In this document: piece by piece, positions 22,866-29,312 of the stretch
How the letters are laid out: the number at the start of each line of letters is the position of its first letter
Position numbering within the stretch: position 1 is the first letter of the stretch
IMG/VR virus record: IMGVR_UViG_3300021247_000425
Location: 1-45,591 of that record
Direction: 5' to 3' (one strand)
From: a virus
DNA: 45,591 bases
Program-made: the position numbers and the translations under genes
The notes under the pieces: model-generated
Told to the model about the DNA's origin: nothing
What the model saw: the letters and a program-made list of their open reading frames with translations, nothing else
Database searches by the model: none

Positions 22866-23143
22866 CACCGTTCTTAAAAATCTTTAAAGCATTGTTTACA
22901 ATCTTTTATTTGCAGAACTTTCCGCTTGATGAGCAAGAGATTGTTCACGACTATAGCGCAAAGTCTGCAAAAGATTGTGAACTTATTATTGATCCAAAAG
23001 ACGCTATCTATTTAGAGGCACCTGACTTTATGAATAGACAGGATGCCTTTATACTCCCTCCTACTTATGTCCCAACTCATGTCCCTACGTCAGACATATC
23101 CCCTGCGACAGCCAATCGTATCAAACAAAGGATTAATCATTAA
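22862..23143 (+). CDS. Possible membrane-anchored protein, 93 aa
   Basis: Hydrophobic N-terminal stretch (FLKIFKALFTIFYLQNF) that may be a signal anchor, then an acidic and Pro/Thr-rich tail. No family recognised. It overlaps the PEP-CTERM gene (ATGA) and the acyl carrier frame downstream. Confidence 0.5.
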   Translation: MTPFLKIFKALFTIFYLQNFPLDEQEIVHDYSAKSAKDCELIIDPKDAIYLEAPDFMNRQDAFILPPTYVPTHVPTSDISPATANRIKQRINH

Positions 23144-23381
23144 AGTTATTTCTGAAAAACTGCATCTATCTCAAATAAATGAAAACGATTCTTTAGATTC
23201 TTTGGGTGTAGATAGTCTTGATGTCGTAGAAATACAGTTATCGCTTGAATATTTCTTTGGAAATTTTATTGACAACATAAATCTTTCTGATACAGTTAAC
23301 GACATCGAAAGCAAAATATATGAACGAACTACAAACAAAAGTAATAGCATGGCTGGAAAGTGCAGCACAGAAGATTGGTGA
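23079..23381 (+). CDS. Acyl carrier protein-like, ~100 aa
   Basis: Contains the 4'-phosphopantetheine attachment motif GVDSLDVVEI in the context NDSLDSLGVDSLDVVEIQLSLEYFFG, with helix I (IIKVISEKLHL) before and helix III/IV (NDIESKI) after it. This is the standard acyl carrier fold, which tethers acyl or amino-acyl groups. The true start is uncertain: ATG 23079 is chosen because ACP needs only about 75-80 residues, but ATG 23043 or 23067 are possible. It overlaps the frames on both sides. ACPs are uncommon in phages. Confidence 0.7.
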   Translation: MSLRQTYPLRQPIVSNKGLIIKVISEKLHLSQINENDSLDSLGVDSLDVVEIQLSLEYFFGNFIDNINLSDTVNDIESKIYERTTNKSNSMAGKCSTEDW

Positions 23382-23700
23382 ATTTGCCTCGAAAGAAGTG
23401 CCGCCATTTATCCACGAATATTTGCAATGGAAATTCTTTGAAGCATGCTACAATGCAACACTGCCAATTATCGCTTTGCTTATTAGCTCTTATGTGTTGA
23501 ACATAGGCATTAAGCTTATGAAATCTGAAAAAAATCACGGCGGCGTTGAAATAATTCCACTTACACTTGGCATCGCGGGAACTATAATTTCACTTATGGC
23601 TGTATTTACCGTATCATTCACCAGTATCAAAACAGCGGTGCAAATTAAAATCGCACCAAAAGTATACCTCATCGAACGAGCTTCTGAACTTATCAAATAA
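23320..23700 (+). CDS. Membrane protein with two helices, 126 aa
   Basis: An amphipathic N-terminal third (about 1-43), then hydrophobic helices at about 44-66 and 77-103. It could be a holin or another inner-membrane component; its position after RlpA-like, PEP-CTERM and ACP genes makes an envelope role likely. It overlaps the ACP by 62 bases, which is unusual and suggests one of the two ends needs checking. Confidence 0.55.
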   Translation: MNELQTKVIAWLESAAQKIGEFASKEVPPFIHEYLQWKFFEACYNATLPIIALLISSYVLNIGIKLMKSEKNHGGVEIIPLTLGIAGTIISLMAVFTVSFTSIKTAVQIKIAPKVYLIERASELIK

Positions 23701-23716
23701 AAAACTAGAATACAAT
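23697..23716 (+). promoter_or_regulatory. Motif promoter for 23724
   Basis: ATAAAAAACTAGAATACAAT; gap to ATG 23724 is 7 bases. Confidence 0.8.
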
Positions 23717-23723
23717 AACACAT

Positions 23724-23894
23724 ATGGCAAACAAAAACACACGACAAGCTAAAGCTGCGGGATTCGCAAGTAAGAAAGACCAAAACAACAACGGCACTCG
23801 TATTTTCGAGGGTAAAGTATGTGATACCTCTTGGGATGCACCTGAGAGTAAACACAAAAAGCGCAAGGTGTATCAGCGCATCAAGCCTGAGTAA
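23724..23894 (+). CDS. Small basic protein, 56 aa
   Basis: Lys/Arg/Gln-rich protein (MANKNTRQAKAAGFASKKDQ at the start, KHKKRKVYQRIKPE at the end), likely RNA- or DNA-binding by composition. It has its own motif promoter and is followed directly by a candidate structured RNA, so it may be its partner protein. Confidence 0.6.
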   Translation: MANKNTRQAKAAGFASKKDQNNNGTRIFEGKVCDTSWDAPESKHKKRKVYQRIKPE

Positions 23895-23900
23895 AAAGCT

Positions 23901-24092
23901 TTCGCTTCGGCAGTATCAAAACGCTTGCCAGACCCCCGCTCTACTATTCACTTAGCATCGGGACTGGCGGGATCGAGACATGGAGCCTTCGGGTGCGCGG
24001 ATAAAGTCAGTAATGACAGGCAGTAATTCCATTCTCCCTAGAAACTCGGATATTGAAAAGGTAGTGCGCAGACCGTTCCGAAGCGAATTTTT
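23901..24092 (+). ncRNA. Candidate structured RNA, ~190 nt
   Basis: The gap between two genes is markedly GC-richer than its surroundings and is closed by a perfect 10-bp helix, TTCGCTTCGG (23901-23910) with CCGAAGCGAA (24078-24087), followed by TTTTT. Inside are GCCAG/CTGGC, CCCGC/GCGGG, a GCC-TTCG-GGT hairpin, a GTCA-GTAA-TGAC hairpin and a TGCGC/GCGCA pair. It resembles an independently folding RNA with a terminator-like end. It is not tRNA, tmRNA or a known intron that I recognise. Probably transcribed from the promoter at 23697. Confidence 0.55.
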
Positions 24093-24097
24093 AATCA

Positions 24098-24117
24098 ATA
24101 AAAAACTAGAATACAAT
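24098..24117 (+). promoter_or_regulatory. Motif promoter for 24124
   Basis: AATAAAAAACTAGAATACAAT region; -10 TACAAT, 6 bases before ATG 24124; right after the structured RNA. Confidence 0.78.
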
Positions 24118-24123
24118 CGAGAC

Positions 24124-24330
24124 ATGCAAAAATACACAATCATTTGGGAAGATCGTTGGATGCGAGGCTCACACCAGCATTGCATCACAAAAAGAACATG
24201 GGTGGAAGCTGAGAATATTCATGATGTGATGGTAGAGTATGGTGAATACGCTCGCTTCATCTTCGAAGGTCATCAATTGTCGATTGGTGAAGAATTGCGT
24301 CCAGAAGAAATCGAAATTATTAAAAAATAA
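24124..24330 (+). CDS. Hypothetical protein, 68 aa
   Basis: Aromatic/charged small protein with a WEDRWMRGSHQHCI start and an acidic helical end. The longer frame beginning upstream reads through the structured RNA and promoter and is not real. Short intergenic gap (2 bases) to the next gene. Confidence 0.55.
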   Translation: MQKYTIIWEDRWMRGSHQHCITKRTWVEAENIHDVMVEYGEYARFIFEGHQLSIGEELRPEEIEIIKK

Positions 24331-24332
24331 TT

Positions 24333-24545
24333 ATGCAAATCAGCAAAGAAATTGAAATAATTCCTGATCGTTATTACGGATATTCTGTGGCAGATTGGAA
24401 TAAAGAGGCTGGTTGTGATGGCATTACCATTCAAACCTTCAATATCTCCAAGACTGGTAGGGAAAATTCTCATCATATCACCATGAACAAAGAAGTCGCT
24501 ATCGCTATTGCCAATGCTATCTTTGAACTTTGTAACGAAAAATAA
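24333..24545 (+). CDS. Hypothetical protein, 70 aa
   Basis: Small mixed alpha/beta protein with a C-terminal helix (KEVAIAIANAIFELCN). No family recognised; two bases from the next gene, three-gene unit from 24124. Confidence 0.55.
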   Translation: MQISKEIEIIPDRYYGYSVADWNKEAGCDGITIQTFNISKTGRENSHHITMNKEVAIAIANAIFELCNEK

Positions 24546-24547
24546 TT

Positions 24548-24820
24548 ATGGGAGATTGGGTACATATTACAGGTGGTAGATTCTCTATCTATAAAAAAGA
24601 TAAAGTATCTCCTGAAAAGGTTTTCGAAGAAATCGTAGGTGATAATTCAATCGAAATTGAAAAATTGGATGGTGGTGATCGTTGGCAATACCGAATTAAC
24701 GAGATTGCATTGCGAACAGACGGTAACACTTTCATGAAATATTATCCAAAATTATTGAAAAATCTTAAACCGATTAAAAATTCTCTATCTTTTGAGATCG
24801 AATTCAGCTTACACGAATAA
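24548..24820 (+). CDS. Hypothetical protein, 90 aa
   Basis: Short beta-rich protein, basic in the last third; ends inside the promoter of the next gene. No family recognised. Confidence 0.55.
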   Translation: MGDWVHITGGRFSIYKKDKVSPEKVFEEIVGDNSIEIEKLDGGDRWQYRINEIALRTDGNTFMKYYPKLLKNLKPIKNSLSFEIEFSLHE

Positions 24821-24836
24821 AAAACTAGAATACACT
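24817..24836 (+). promoter_or_regulatory. Motif promoter for 24843
   Basis: ATAAAAAACTAGAATACACT; 6 bases before ATG 24843. Confidence 0.78.
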
Positions 24837-24842
24837 TATAAC

Positions 24843-25013
24843 ATGCTTATCAACAACATTATTTATTATATCATTTGTTTTGTGATCGGTGGTCTCGCAG
24901 GTAAATTTATTAAAAATAAATACTATGCTCTTGCAATCGCTCCCATAGTATCAGTAATTCTCGGGATGATTTTACAACATTTCGGGCTAATCGGTTATGG
25001 ATTTCTTAAATAA
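24843..25013 (+). CDS. Small glycine-zipper-like membrane protein, 56 aa
   Basis: Two hydrophobic helices (IIYYIICFVIGGLAG at 6-20 and ALAIAPIVSVILGMILQHFG at 29-48) flanking a basic loop. Typical of small phage membrane proteins. ATG 24843 is fixed by the promoter. Confidence 0.6.
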   Translation: MLINNIIYYIICFVIGGLAGKFIKNKYYALAIAPIVSVILGMILQHFGLIGYGFLK

Positions 25014-25014
25014 T

Positions 25015-25305
25015 ATGTTCAATATACCTAGAATTGTAATTGGGTTTTTCTTATTCAATCTTGGATTTCTCATTCCAGTAGTAGGGATATTCCCTATGCT
25101 CATTGGTGGATATTTCCTGTCACGATTGATTGCGGAAGAATACGGTATTGCCATATTCTTTTTCATTGGAGTATCACTACTGATACCGTCATACTACATG
25201 ATAGTTCCAGTATTTGAACAAATTGGATGGGAATATGGTAAAGTGATCAGATATACGATGTGTTTGATCGCATCAGTTATGACATGGCTATCAGTTGGAA
25301 AATAA
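25015..25305 (+). CDS. Multi-helix membrane protein, 96 aa
   Basis: Three hydrophobic segments can be seen (about 6-35, 45-62, 78-92). ATG 25015 comes one base after the upstream stop; ATG 24997 is an alternative inside that gene. Function unknown; with the previous gene it forms a membrane pair. Confidence 0.55.
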   Translation: MFNIPRIVIGFFLFNLGFLIPVVGIFPMLIGGYFLSRLIAEEYGIAIFFFIGVSLLIPSYYMIVPVFEQIGWEYGKVIRYTMCLIASVMTWLSVGK

Positions 25306-25319
25306 TTACTAAATTAAAT

Positions 25320-25826
25320 ATGACAATCGCACAACAATTAAAAATTAAAGACTTCCCTTTTGAAATCAAAGATTCCAATGGTAATTGTATTTACTATGAG
25401 AATTCCCATGGATATTGGGAAAAACATGAATACGATGCCAATGGTAAATTGATTTACTCTGAAACTTCTGATGGACATTGGGAAAAACGTGAATACGATA
25501 TCTATAATAATCTGATTTACTTTGAGAATTCCTTTGGACATTGGGAAAAACGTGAATGGGATGCCAATGGTAATCGGATTTACTTTGAGGATTCCTCTGG
25601 ATATTGGCTAAAACAAGAATACGATATCTATAATAATCTGATTTACTTTGAGAATTCCTTTGGACATTGGGAAAAACGTGAATGGGATGCCAATGGTAAT
25701 CGGATTTACTATGAGAACTCTAGGGGAATAATTATAGACAATCGCCCTAAGACAGAAGTTCAGAAAGCAATCGAACTCCTCACTAAAGAGGGATTGATTG
25801 CGGATGGTAAGATTCTAAAAAACTAA
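25320..25826 (+). CDS. YD-like repeat family protein, 6 units, 168 aa
   Basis: Longest family member. Units 3-4 and 5-6 are near-identical because of a recent 126-base tandem duplication (25491 and 25617 onward). Some units carry the variant YDIYNNLIYF instead of YDxNGxxIYY. Head and tail are standard. No motif promoter directly upstream (context ACTAAATTAAATATG), so it may be co-transcribed with the membrane proteins. ATG 25320 is used because the MTIAQQ head begins there. Confidence 0.75.
   Translation: MTIAQQLKIKDFPFEIKDSNGNCIYYENSHGYWEKHEYDANGKLIYSETSDGHWEKREYDIYNNLIYFENSFGHWEKREWDANGNRIYFEDSSGYWLKQEYDIYNNLIYFENSFGHWEKREWDANGNRIYYENSRGIIIDNRPKTEVQKAIELLTKEGLIADGKILKN
25491..25710 (+). 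repeat. 126-base tandem duplication inside the repeat gene
   Basis: The 94 bases from 25491 and from 25617 are identical, offset by exactly two 63-base units. This is strong evidence of unequal recombination or slippage very recently. Confidence 0.85.
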
Positions 25827-25834
25827 AATACCAT
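25815..25834 (+). promoter_or_regulatory. Motif promoter for 25841
   Basis: CTAAAAAACTAAAATACCAT; -10 TACCAT, weaker than usual; 6 bases before ATG. Confidence 0.65.
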
Positions 25835-25840
25835 CATAAC

Positions 25841-26284
25841 ATGACAATCGCACAACAATTAAAAATTAAAGAATTTCCTTTTGCAATCGATGATAAAAAT
25901 GGTAGAGAGATTTACTATGAGGATTCCTCTGGATTTTGGGAAAAATATGAATACGATATCTATAATAATCTGATTTACTTTGAGGATTCCTCTGGATATT
26001 GGGAAAAACGTGAATACGATACCAATGGTAATCGGATTTACTTTGAGGATTCCTCTGGATATTGGAGAAAACGTGAATACGATACCAATGGTAATTGTAT
26101 TTACTATGAGAATTCCAATGGATATTGGGTAAAACGTGAATGGAATGCCAATGGTAATTGTATTTACTTTGAGGATTCCTCTGGAGCAACCGAAGACAAT
26201 CGCCCTAAGACAGAAGTTCAGAAAGCAATCGAACTCCTCACGAAAGAGGGATTGATTGCGGATGGTAAGATCCTAAAAAACTAG
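25841..26284 (+). CDS. YD-like repeat family protein, 5 units, 147 aa
   Basis: Standard head and tail with five units, including one IYNN variant shared with the 25320 copy. The first unit begins DKNGREIYY. It lies in the second cluster, separated by promoter plus 6 bases from both neighbours. Confidence 0.75.
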   Translation: MTIAQQLKIKEFPFAIDDKNGREIYYEDSSGFWEKYEYDIYNNLIYFEDSSGYWEKREYDTNGNRIYFEDSSGYWRKREYDTNGNCIYYENSNGYWVKREWNANGNCIYFEDSSGATEDNRPKTEVQKAIELLTKEGLIADGKILKN

Positions 26285-26292
26285 AATACAAT
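26273..26292 (+). promoter_or_regulatory. Motif promoter for 26299
   Basis: CTAAAAAACTAGAATACAAT; 6 bases (CACAAT) before ATG. Confidence 0.8.
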
Positions 26293-26298
26293 CACAAT

Positions 26299-26571
26299 AT
26301 GACAATTGCACAGCAATTAAAAATTAAAGACTTTCCTTTTGTAATCAAAGATACCAATGGTAGAGAGATTTACTGTGAGAATTCCAATGGATATTGGGAA
26401 AAAGGTGAATACAATACCAATGGTAAAGTGATTTACTATGAGAATTCCAATGGATTTTGGGTAAAATGTGAATACGATGCCAATGGTAATTGTATTTACT
26501 TTGAGGATTCGAAGGGACAATCATTGACAATCGTCCTAAGACTGATGTCCAACAAGCAATTGAGATCCTAA
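26299..26571 (+). pseudogene. Decaying YD-like repeat copy, 90 aa frame
   Basis: Three units are normal, then one base is missing near GAAGGGACAATC and the reading frame shifts, replacing the conserved tail by QSLTIVLRLMSNKQLRS. In addition about 60 bases that would encode the tail helix are deleted, joining GCAATTGA directly to GATCCTAAAAAAC. The promoter is intact, so it may still be transcribed. Confidence 0.7.
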
Positions 26572-26587
26572 AAAACTAAAACACAAT

Positions 26588-27031
26588 ATGACAATCGCAC
26601 AACAATTAAAAATTAAAGACTTCCCTTTTGAAATCAAGGATTCCAATGGTAAATTGATTTACTATGAGGCTTTCGATGGATATTGGGTAAAATATGAATA
26701 CGATGCCAATGGTAAATTGATTTACTATGAGGCTTCCCATGGATATTGGGAAAAACGTGAATACGATGCCAATGGCGAAGAGATTTACTGTGAAAATTCT
26801 GATGGATATTGGGAAAAACGTGAATACGATGCCAATGGTAATCGGATTTACTTTGAGACTTCCTCTGGATATTGGTCAAAACGTGAATGGGATACCAACG
26901 GTAATCGGATTTACTATGAGAATTCCAATGGAGTAATCGAAGACAATCGCCCTAAGACTGATGTCCAACAAGCAATCGAACTCCTCACGAAAGAGGGATT
27001 GATTGTGGATGGTAAGATCCTAAAAAACTAG
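26588..27031 (+). CDS. YD-like repeat family protein, 5 units, 147 aa
   Basis: Intact head, five units and tail. Its upstream motif is damaged: CTAAAAAACTAAAACACAAT runs straight into ATG 26588, with the TACAAT plus 6-base spacer lost. It may be silent or poorly expressed. The ORF itself shows no sign of decay. Confidence 0.72.
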   Translation: MTIAQQLKIKDFPFEIKDSNGKLIYYEAFDGYWVKYEYDANGKLIYYEASHGYWEKREYDANGEEIYCENSDGYWEKREYDANGNRIYFETSSGYWSKREWDTNGNRIYYENSNGVIEDNRPKTDVQQAIELLTKEGLIVDGKILKN

Positions 27032-27039
27032 AATACAAT
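27020..27039 (+). promoter_or_regulatory. Motif promoter for 27046
   Basis: CTAAAAAACTAGAATACAAT, spacer CGTAGT, ATG 27046 (a non-family gene using a family-type promoter). Confidence 0.78.
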
Positions 27040-27045
27040 CGTAGT

Positions 27046-27273
27046 ATGACCAGAACATTTGAAGTGGAAGTAGATAATCAGATTTACGAATCGGAAGTCG
27101 ATATCGTTCGTGTTTACAGTGATTGGGAATACGGTTATGACGACGAGATTTGCCCATGTGGTGATGTGATTGATTGGGAGATCGAGATTCTTGATGACAC
27201 TCTCCCCCAAGCAGTTACACGAGAATTAACTGATGTTGCCAAAGAATGGGCGGCTGAACATATGAAATACTAA
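27046..27273 (+). CDS. Hypothetical protein, 75 aa
   Basis: Acidic protein with one CPC motif (EICPCGDVIDWE) and a helical end. It follows a family-type promoter but has no YD units, so it appears to have gained the promoter by recombination or the repeat gene was inserted before it. One base to the next gene. Confidence 0.55.
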   Translation: MTRTFEVEVDNQIYESEVDIVRVYSDWEYGYDDEICPCGDVIDWEIEILDDTLPQAVTRELTDVAKEWAAEHMKY

Positions 27274-27274
27274 A

Positions 27275-27763
27275 ATGCACGAAATATATAACCCTATTAA
27301 TTTATTAGGAAAAGAATTGGAAGTCTCTTATCATGTCGATGATGAGGGAGAAGATGCCAAGGTGGTAGAACTTGAAGCAGTGAATGGTGAGAGACGATTT
27401 GAAATCGTATTTACAAAATTACCAGAAACAGAGGATGATGAACGATTTTTTTGGGTGGATCAAGAACCATATGAGATTGTTGGTGATAAAGCAGCTTTCT
27501 CTGATATTGGACACATGCGAAGAATCTACTTGACAATTAAAAAACTAGAATATACTGAAGAAGTAACAAACAACGAAACAAATATGAAAACAACTGTTAA
27601 AGAATTGAGTGATAAATTGGGTGTGGATGTAGTTTATGTGAATGGATTCATTCAAACACTGGTTAAGATTGGTAAAGCTGAAGCGGTGGGTAAGGTTGAA
27701 AAACCTGCTGGTGCGCGTGGTAAACCATCTATCATTTATCAAATCGCAGAAGGGATTCTGTAA
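27275..27763 (+). CDS. Fusion protein with internal promoter, 162 aa
   Basis: An acidic N-terminal region (about 1-87) is joined in frame to a small winged-helix domain (104-162, MKTTVKELSDKLGVDVVYVN...). The joint is a promoter motif read as coding sequence, giving IKKLEYTEE. Two products are therefore possible: the full 162-aa fusion and the shorter C-terminal protein from ATG 27584. The upstream gene probably lost its stop. Confidence 0.55.
   Translation: MHEIYNPINLLGKELEVSYHVDDEGEDAKVVELEAVNGERRFEIVFTKLPETEDDERFFWVDQEPYEIVGDKAAFSDIGHMRRIYLTIKKLEYTEEVTNNETNMKTTVKELSDKLGVDVVYVNGFIQTLVKIGKAEAVGKVEKPAGARGKPSIIYQIAEGIL
27537..27556 (+). promoter_or_regulatory. Internal motif promoter
   Basis: AATTAAAAAACTAGAATATACT inside an open reading frame; -10 TATACT at 27551-27556; the next in-frame ATG is 27584, leaving a leader of about 20 bases. 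Confidence 0.6.
27584..27763 (+). CDS. Small winged-helix protein (internal start), 59 aa
   Basis: MKTTVKELSDKLGVDVVYVN, then a Lys/Gly-rich wing region and an IIYQIAEGI end, resembling the winged helix at the C-terminus of the RadA-like protein (DKLGVSGQIAGSILREM). It is likely expressed from the internal promoter. A small DNA-binding regulator is plausible. Confidence 0.5.
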   Translation: MKTTVKELSDKLGVDVVYVNGFIQTLVKIGKAEAVGKVEKPAGARGKPSIIYQIAEGIL

Positions 27764-27989
27764 ACAATTTCAATGTTCTGCGGCTGAAAAGCAAAGATAC
27801 CCTCTACCCGATTAGACGTAATCTAATCCGCTATGGTTGATGCTTCACAATGCCGATCATGACAGGACACCTTTTTAACAACAGCTTTGGTTGGGATATA
27901 TGCTCGGTTCGTCGTATATCACAAAAAACCATCCATGTGGATTCCAAATCCAACAGAAAGTCAACGAACCGCCAATTTCAAAAAATAAT
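27764..27989 (+). ncRNA. Non-coding gap with several hairpins
   Basis: A 226-base region without an obvious gene. It contains a perfect hairpin GATTAGA-CGTAA-TCTAATC (27810-27828), a long-range pair CGGTTCGT (27905-27912) with ACGAACCG (27964-27971) and an inner ATCCA-TG-TGGAT. No tRNA or known riboswitch is recognised. It may be an RNA element controlling the 27990 gene or a decayed gene. Confidence 0.4.
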
Positions 27990-28199
27990 ATGAAAGCATT
28001 ATACGACGAAAATTTTCAACTCACTGATGAAGGGATTGCTATCTCTAATGAATGGGATAGTATCGTTAGACCATTTTTTGAAAAATATAAATTACAATTC
28101 GATCCTATTCATTTTCAGTGTTTAGCTGACGAAGGAATTCAATTGTTGAAATGTGGTTATTATCTCGATACAGTAGAATCAAAGCTCTCGGAAGAATAA
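27990..28199 (+). CDS. Hypothetical protein, 69 aa
   Basis: Acidic, helical small protein starting MKALYDENFQLTDEGIAISN. ATG 27990 is chosen because an upstream extension would run through the hairpin region. The stop overlaps the next promoter. Confidence 0.55.
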   Translation: MKALYDENFQLTDEGIAISNEWDSIVRPFFEKYKLQFDPIHFQCLADEGIQLLKCGYYLDTVESKLSEE

Positions 28200-28215
28200 A
28201 AAACTAGAATACACT
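28196..28215 (+). promoter_or_regulatory. Motif promoter for 28222
   Basis: ATAAAAAACTAGAATACACT, spacer CATAAC, ATG 28222; same spacer as at 42137 and 43775. Confidence 0.8.
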
Positions 28216-28221
28216 CATAAC

Positions 28222-28602
28222 ATGACAATCGCACAGCAATTAAAAATCAAAGACTTCCCGTTTAAAATCAAAGATTCCAATGGTAAAGAGATTTACTATG
28301 AGAGTTCCAAGGGCTATTGGGTAAAATATGAACACGATGCCAATGGTAAAGAGATTTACTTTGAGACTTCCAATGGATATTGGGAAAAACGTGAATACGA
28401 TGCCAATGGTAATCAGATTTACTGTGAGTCTTCCTCTGGATATTGGTCAAAACGCGAATACGATACCAATAATAATCTGATTTACTTTGAGGATTCCTAT
28501 GGAGAAATCATCGACAAACGTCCTAAGACAGAAGTTCAGAAAGCAATTGAACTCCTCACGAAAGAGGGATTGATTGTGGATGGAAAGATTCTAAAAAACT
28601 AA
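28222..28602 (+). CDS. YD-like repeat family protein, 4 units, 126 aa
   Basis: Standard head with FKIK ending, four units (the last with the variant DTNNNLIYF) and standard tail. Last member of the second cluster. Confidence 0.75.
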   Translation: MTIAQQLKIKDFPFKIKDSNGKEIYYESSKGYWVKYEHDANGKEIYFETSNGYWEKREYDANGNQIYCESSSGYWSKREYDTNNNLIYFEDSYGEIIDKRPKTEVQKAIELLTKEGLIVDGKILKN

Positions 28603-28610
28603 GATGTAAT
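28591..28610 (+). promoter_or_regulatory. Motif promoter for 28617 (divergent)
   Basis: CTAAAAAACTAAGATGTAAT; -10 TGTAAT, 6 bases before ATG 28617. Weak match but correct spacing. Confidence 0.5.
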
Positions 28611-28616
28611 AATGAC

Positions 28617-28973
28617 ATGCTTAAAGAAACTCTATTTGAACTTTTTGGTGATTTTGATACAATCCATGATGAGGATCAATGTGGTTATTCATCATTCGCT
28701 ACCGATGATTTTACAATTCGAGTTTGCAGATACAGTTGCTTTTATCTTGTGTCGGTGGATTTGATTGAGACTTTTAATAAAGAATCACAATGCCCTATCC
28801 ACTTCGAATTGTCAGATTACAAACCATTGTCTAAGCGTAAGAAAGATCGTATTCGGGAAGCTATGCGATTCTTGATTAAGAATCGGAAAGATGCTGGTAG
28901 TTTCCTTGGATGTATGGATGGGTTCGATGATTTGAGTTCTGACATCCGACGAGCATTTTATCAAACAATCTAA
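28617..28973 (+). CDS. Hypothetical protein, 118 aa
   Basis: Cys-containing soluble protein (two Cys near residues 37 and 42, two later) with a basic stretch in the middle (KPLSKRKKDRIREAMRF). The C-terminus is acidic then helical. No family recognised. Confidence 0.6.
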   Translation: MLKETLFELFGDFDTIHDEDQCGYSSFATDDFTIRVCRYSCFYLVSVDLIETFNKESQCPIHFELSDYKPLSKRKKDRIREAMRFLIKNRKDAGSFLGCMDGFDDLSSDIRRAFYQTI

Positions 28974-28979
28974 CAATTT

Positions 28980-29049
28980 TGGTGGGGAGGTGGGGATACC
29001 ATGAGTGTGGTTATTCTGTCATCATTTTTGCTTATGCTCCTCCCCACCA
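28980..29049 (+). repeat. Long inverted repeat
   Basis: GGTGGGGAGG (28981-28990) and CCTCCCCACC (29039-29048), extended one pair outward, with a ~48-base loop. It would fold into a strong hairpin in the leader of the 29065 gene. No T-run follows, so a simple terminator is unlikely. Confidence 0.6.
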
Positions 29050-29090
29050 TCAATTTTCAAATATATGGAACTGATTCCTACAGAATATAA
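29001..29090 (+). CDS. Possible hydrophobic 29-residue leader protein
   Basis: Open frame inside the hairpin: starts MSVVILSSFLLMLLPTINF and ends about 26 bases into the next gene. Mostly hydrophobic, so either a small membrane peptide or chance. No motif promoter or Shine-Dalgarno directly before it. Confidence 0.25.
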   Translation: MSVVILSSFLLMLLPTINFQIYGTDSYRI

Positions 29091-29298
29091 AATAAAACAC
29101 GATTTCAACGAATATGTTTATTATATCGTATTGAAAATCAGCACTATTGGTAATAAAAAATGGTTTATTACTATGTATGATCGTAATACTCATTTAAATC
29201 ATATTGATAAAACATGGTCGGATTGGGTTGTGGATTGGTATGGGTTTGATACACCTGAAGAAGCTTTGGAAGCTTTTGAAAAATATCTTAAAAACTAG
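29065..29298 (+). CDS. Hypothetical protein, 77 aa
   Basis: Mixed alpha/beta small protein with a pattern like MELIPTEYKIKHDFNEYVYY and a C-terminal helix EEALEAFEKYLKN. The stop is produced by the promoter motif (LKN-TAG). It resembles the 36669 gene in having a strand region followed by a DEALxxFxxYL helix; both could be one tiny family. Confidence 0.55.
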   Translation: MELIPTEYKIKHDFNEYVYYIVLKISTIGNKKWFITMYDRNTHLNHIDKTWSDWVVDWYGFDTPEEALEAFEKYLKN

Positions 29299-29306
29299 AA
29301 TACGAT
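29287..29306 (+). promoter_or_regulatory. Motif promoter for 29313
   Basis: CTTAAAAACTAGAATACGAT; 6 bases before ATG 29313; overlaps the previous stop. Confidence 0.72.
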
Positions 29307-29312
29307 CGACTC

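Noticed and set aside
23535-23855. Minus-strand frame with hydrophobic segments
   Set aside because: Antisense of the membrane protein and small basic protein; no promoter on that strand.
25866-26189. Long minus-strand frames rich in His, Tyr and Lys (also at 26634, 41456, 42183, 43821, 44144)
   Set aside because: They are antisense shadows of the 63-base repeats; their periodicity reflects the coding strand.
28018-28030. CTGATGA considered as a hammerhead core
   Set aside because: It lies in a coding region and the GAAA and flanking helices are absent.
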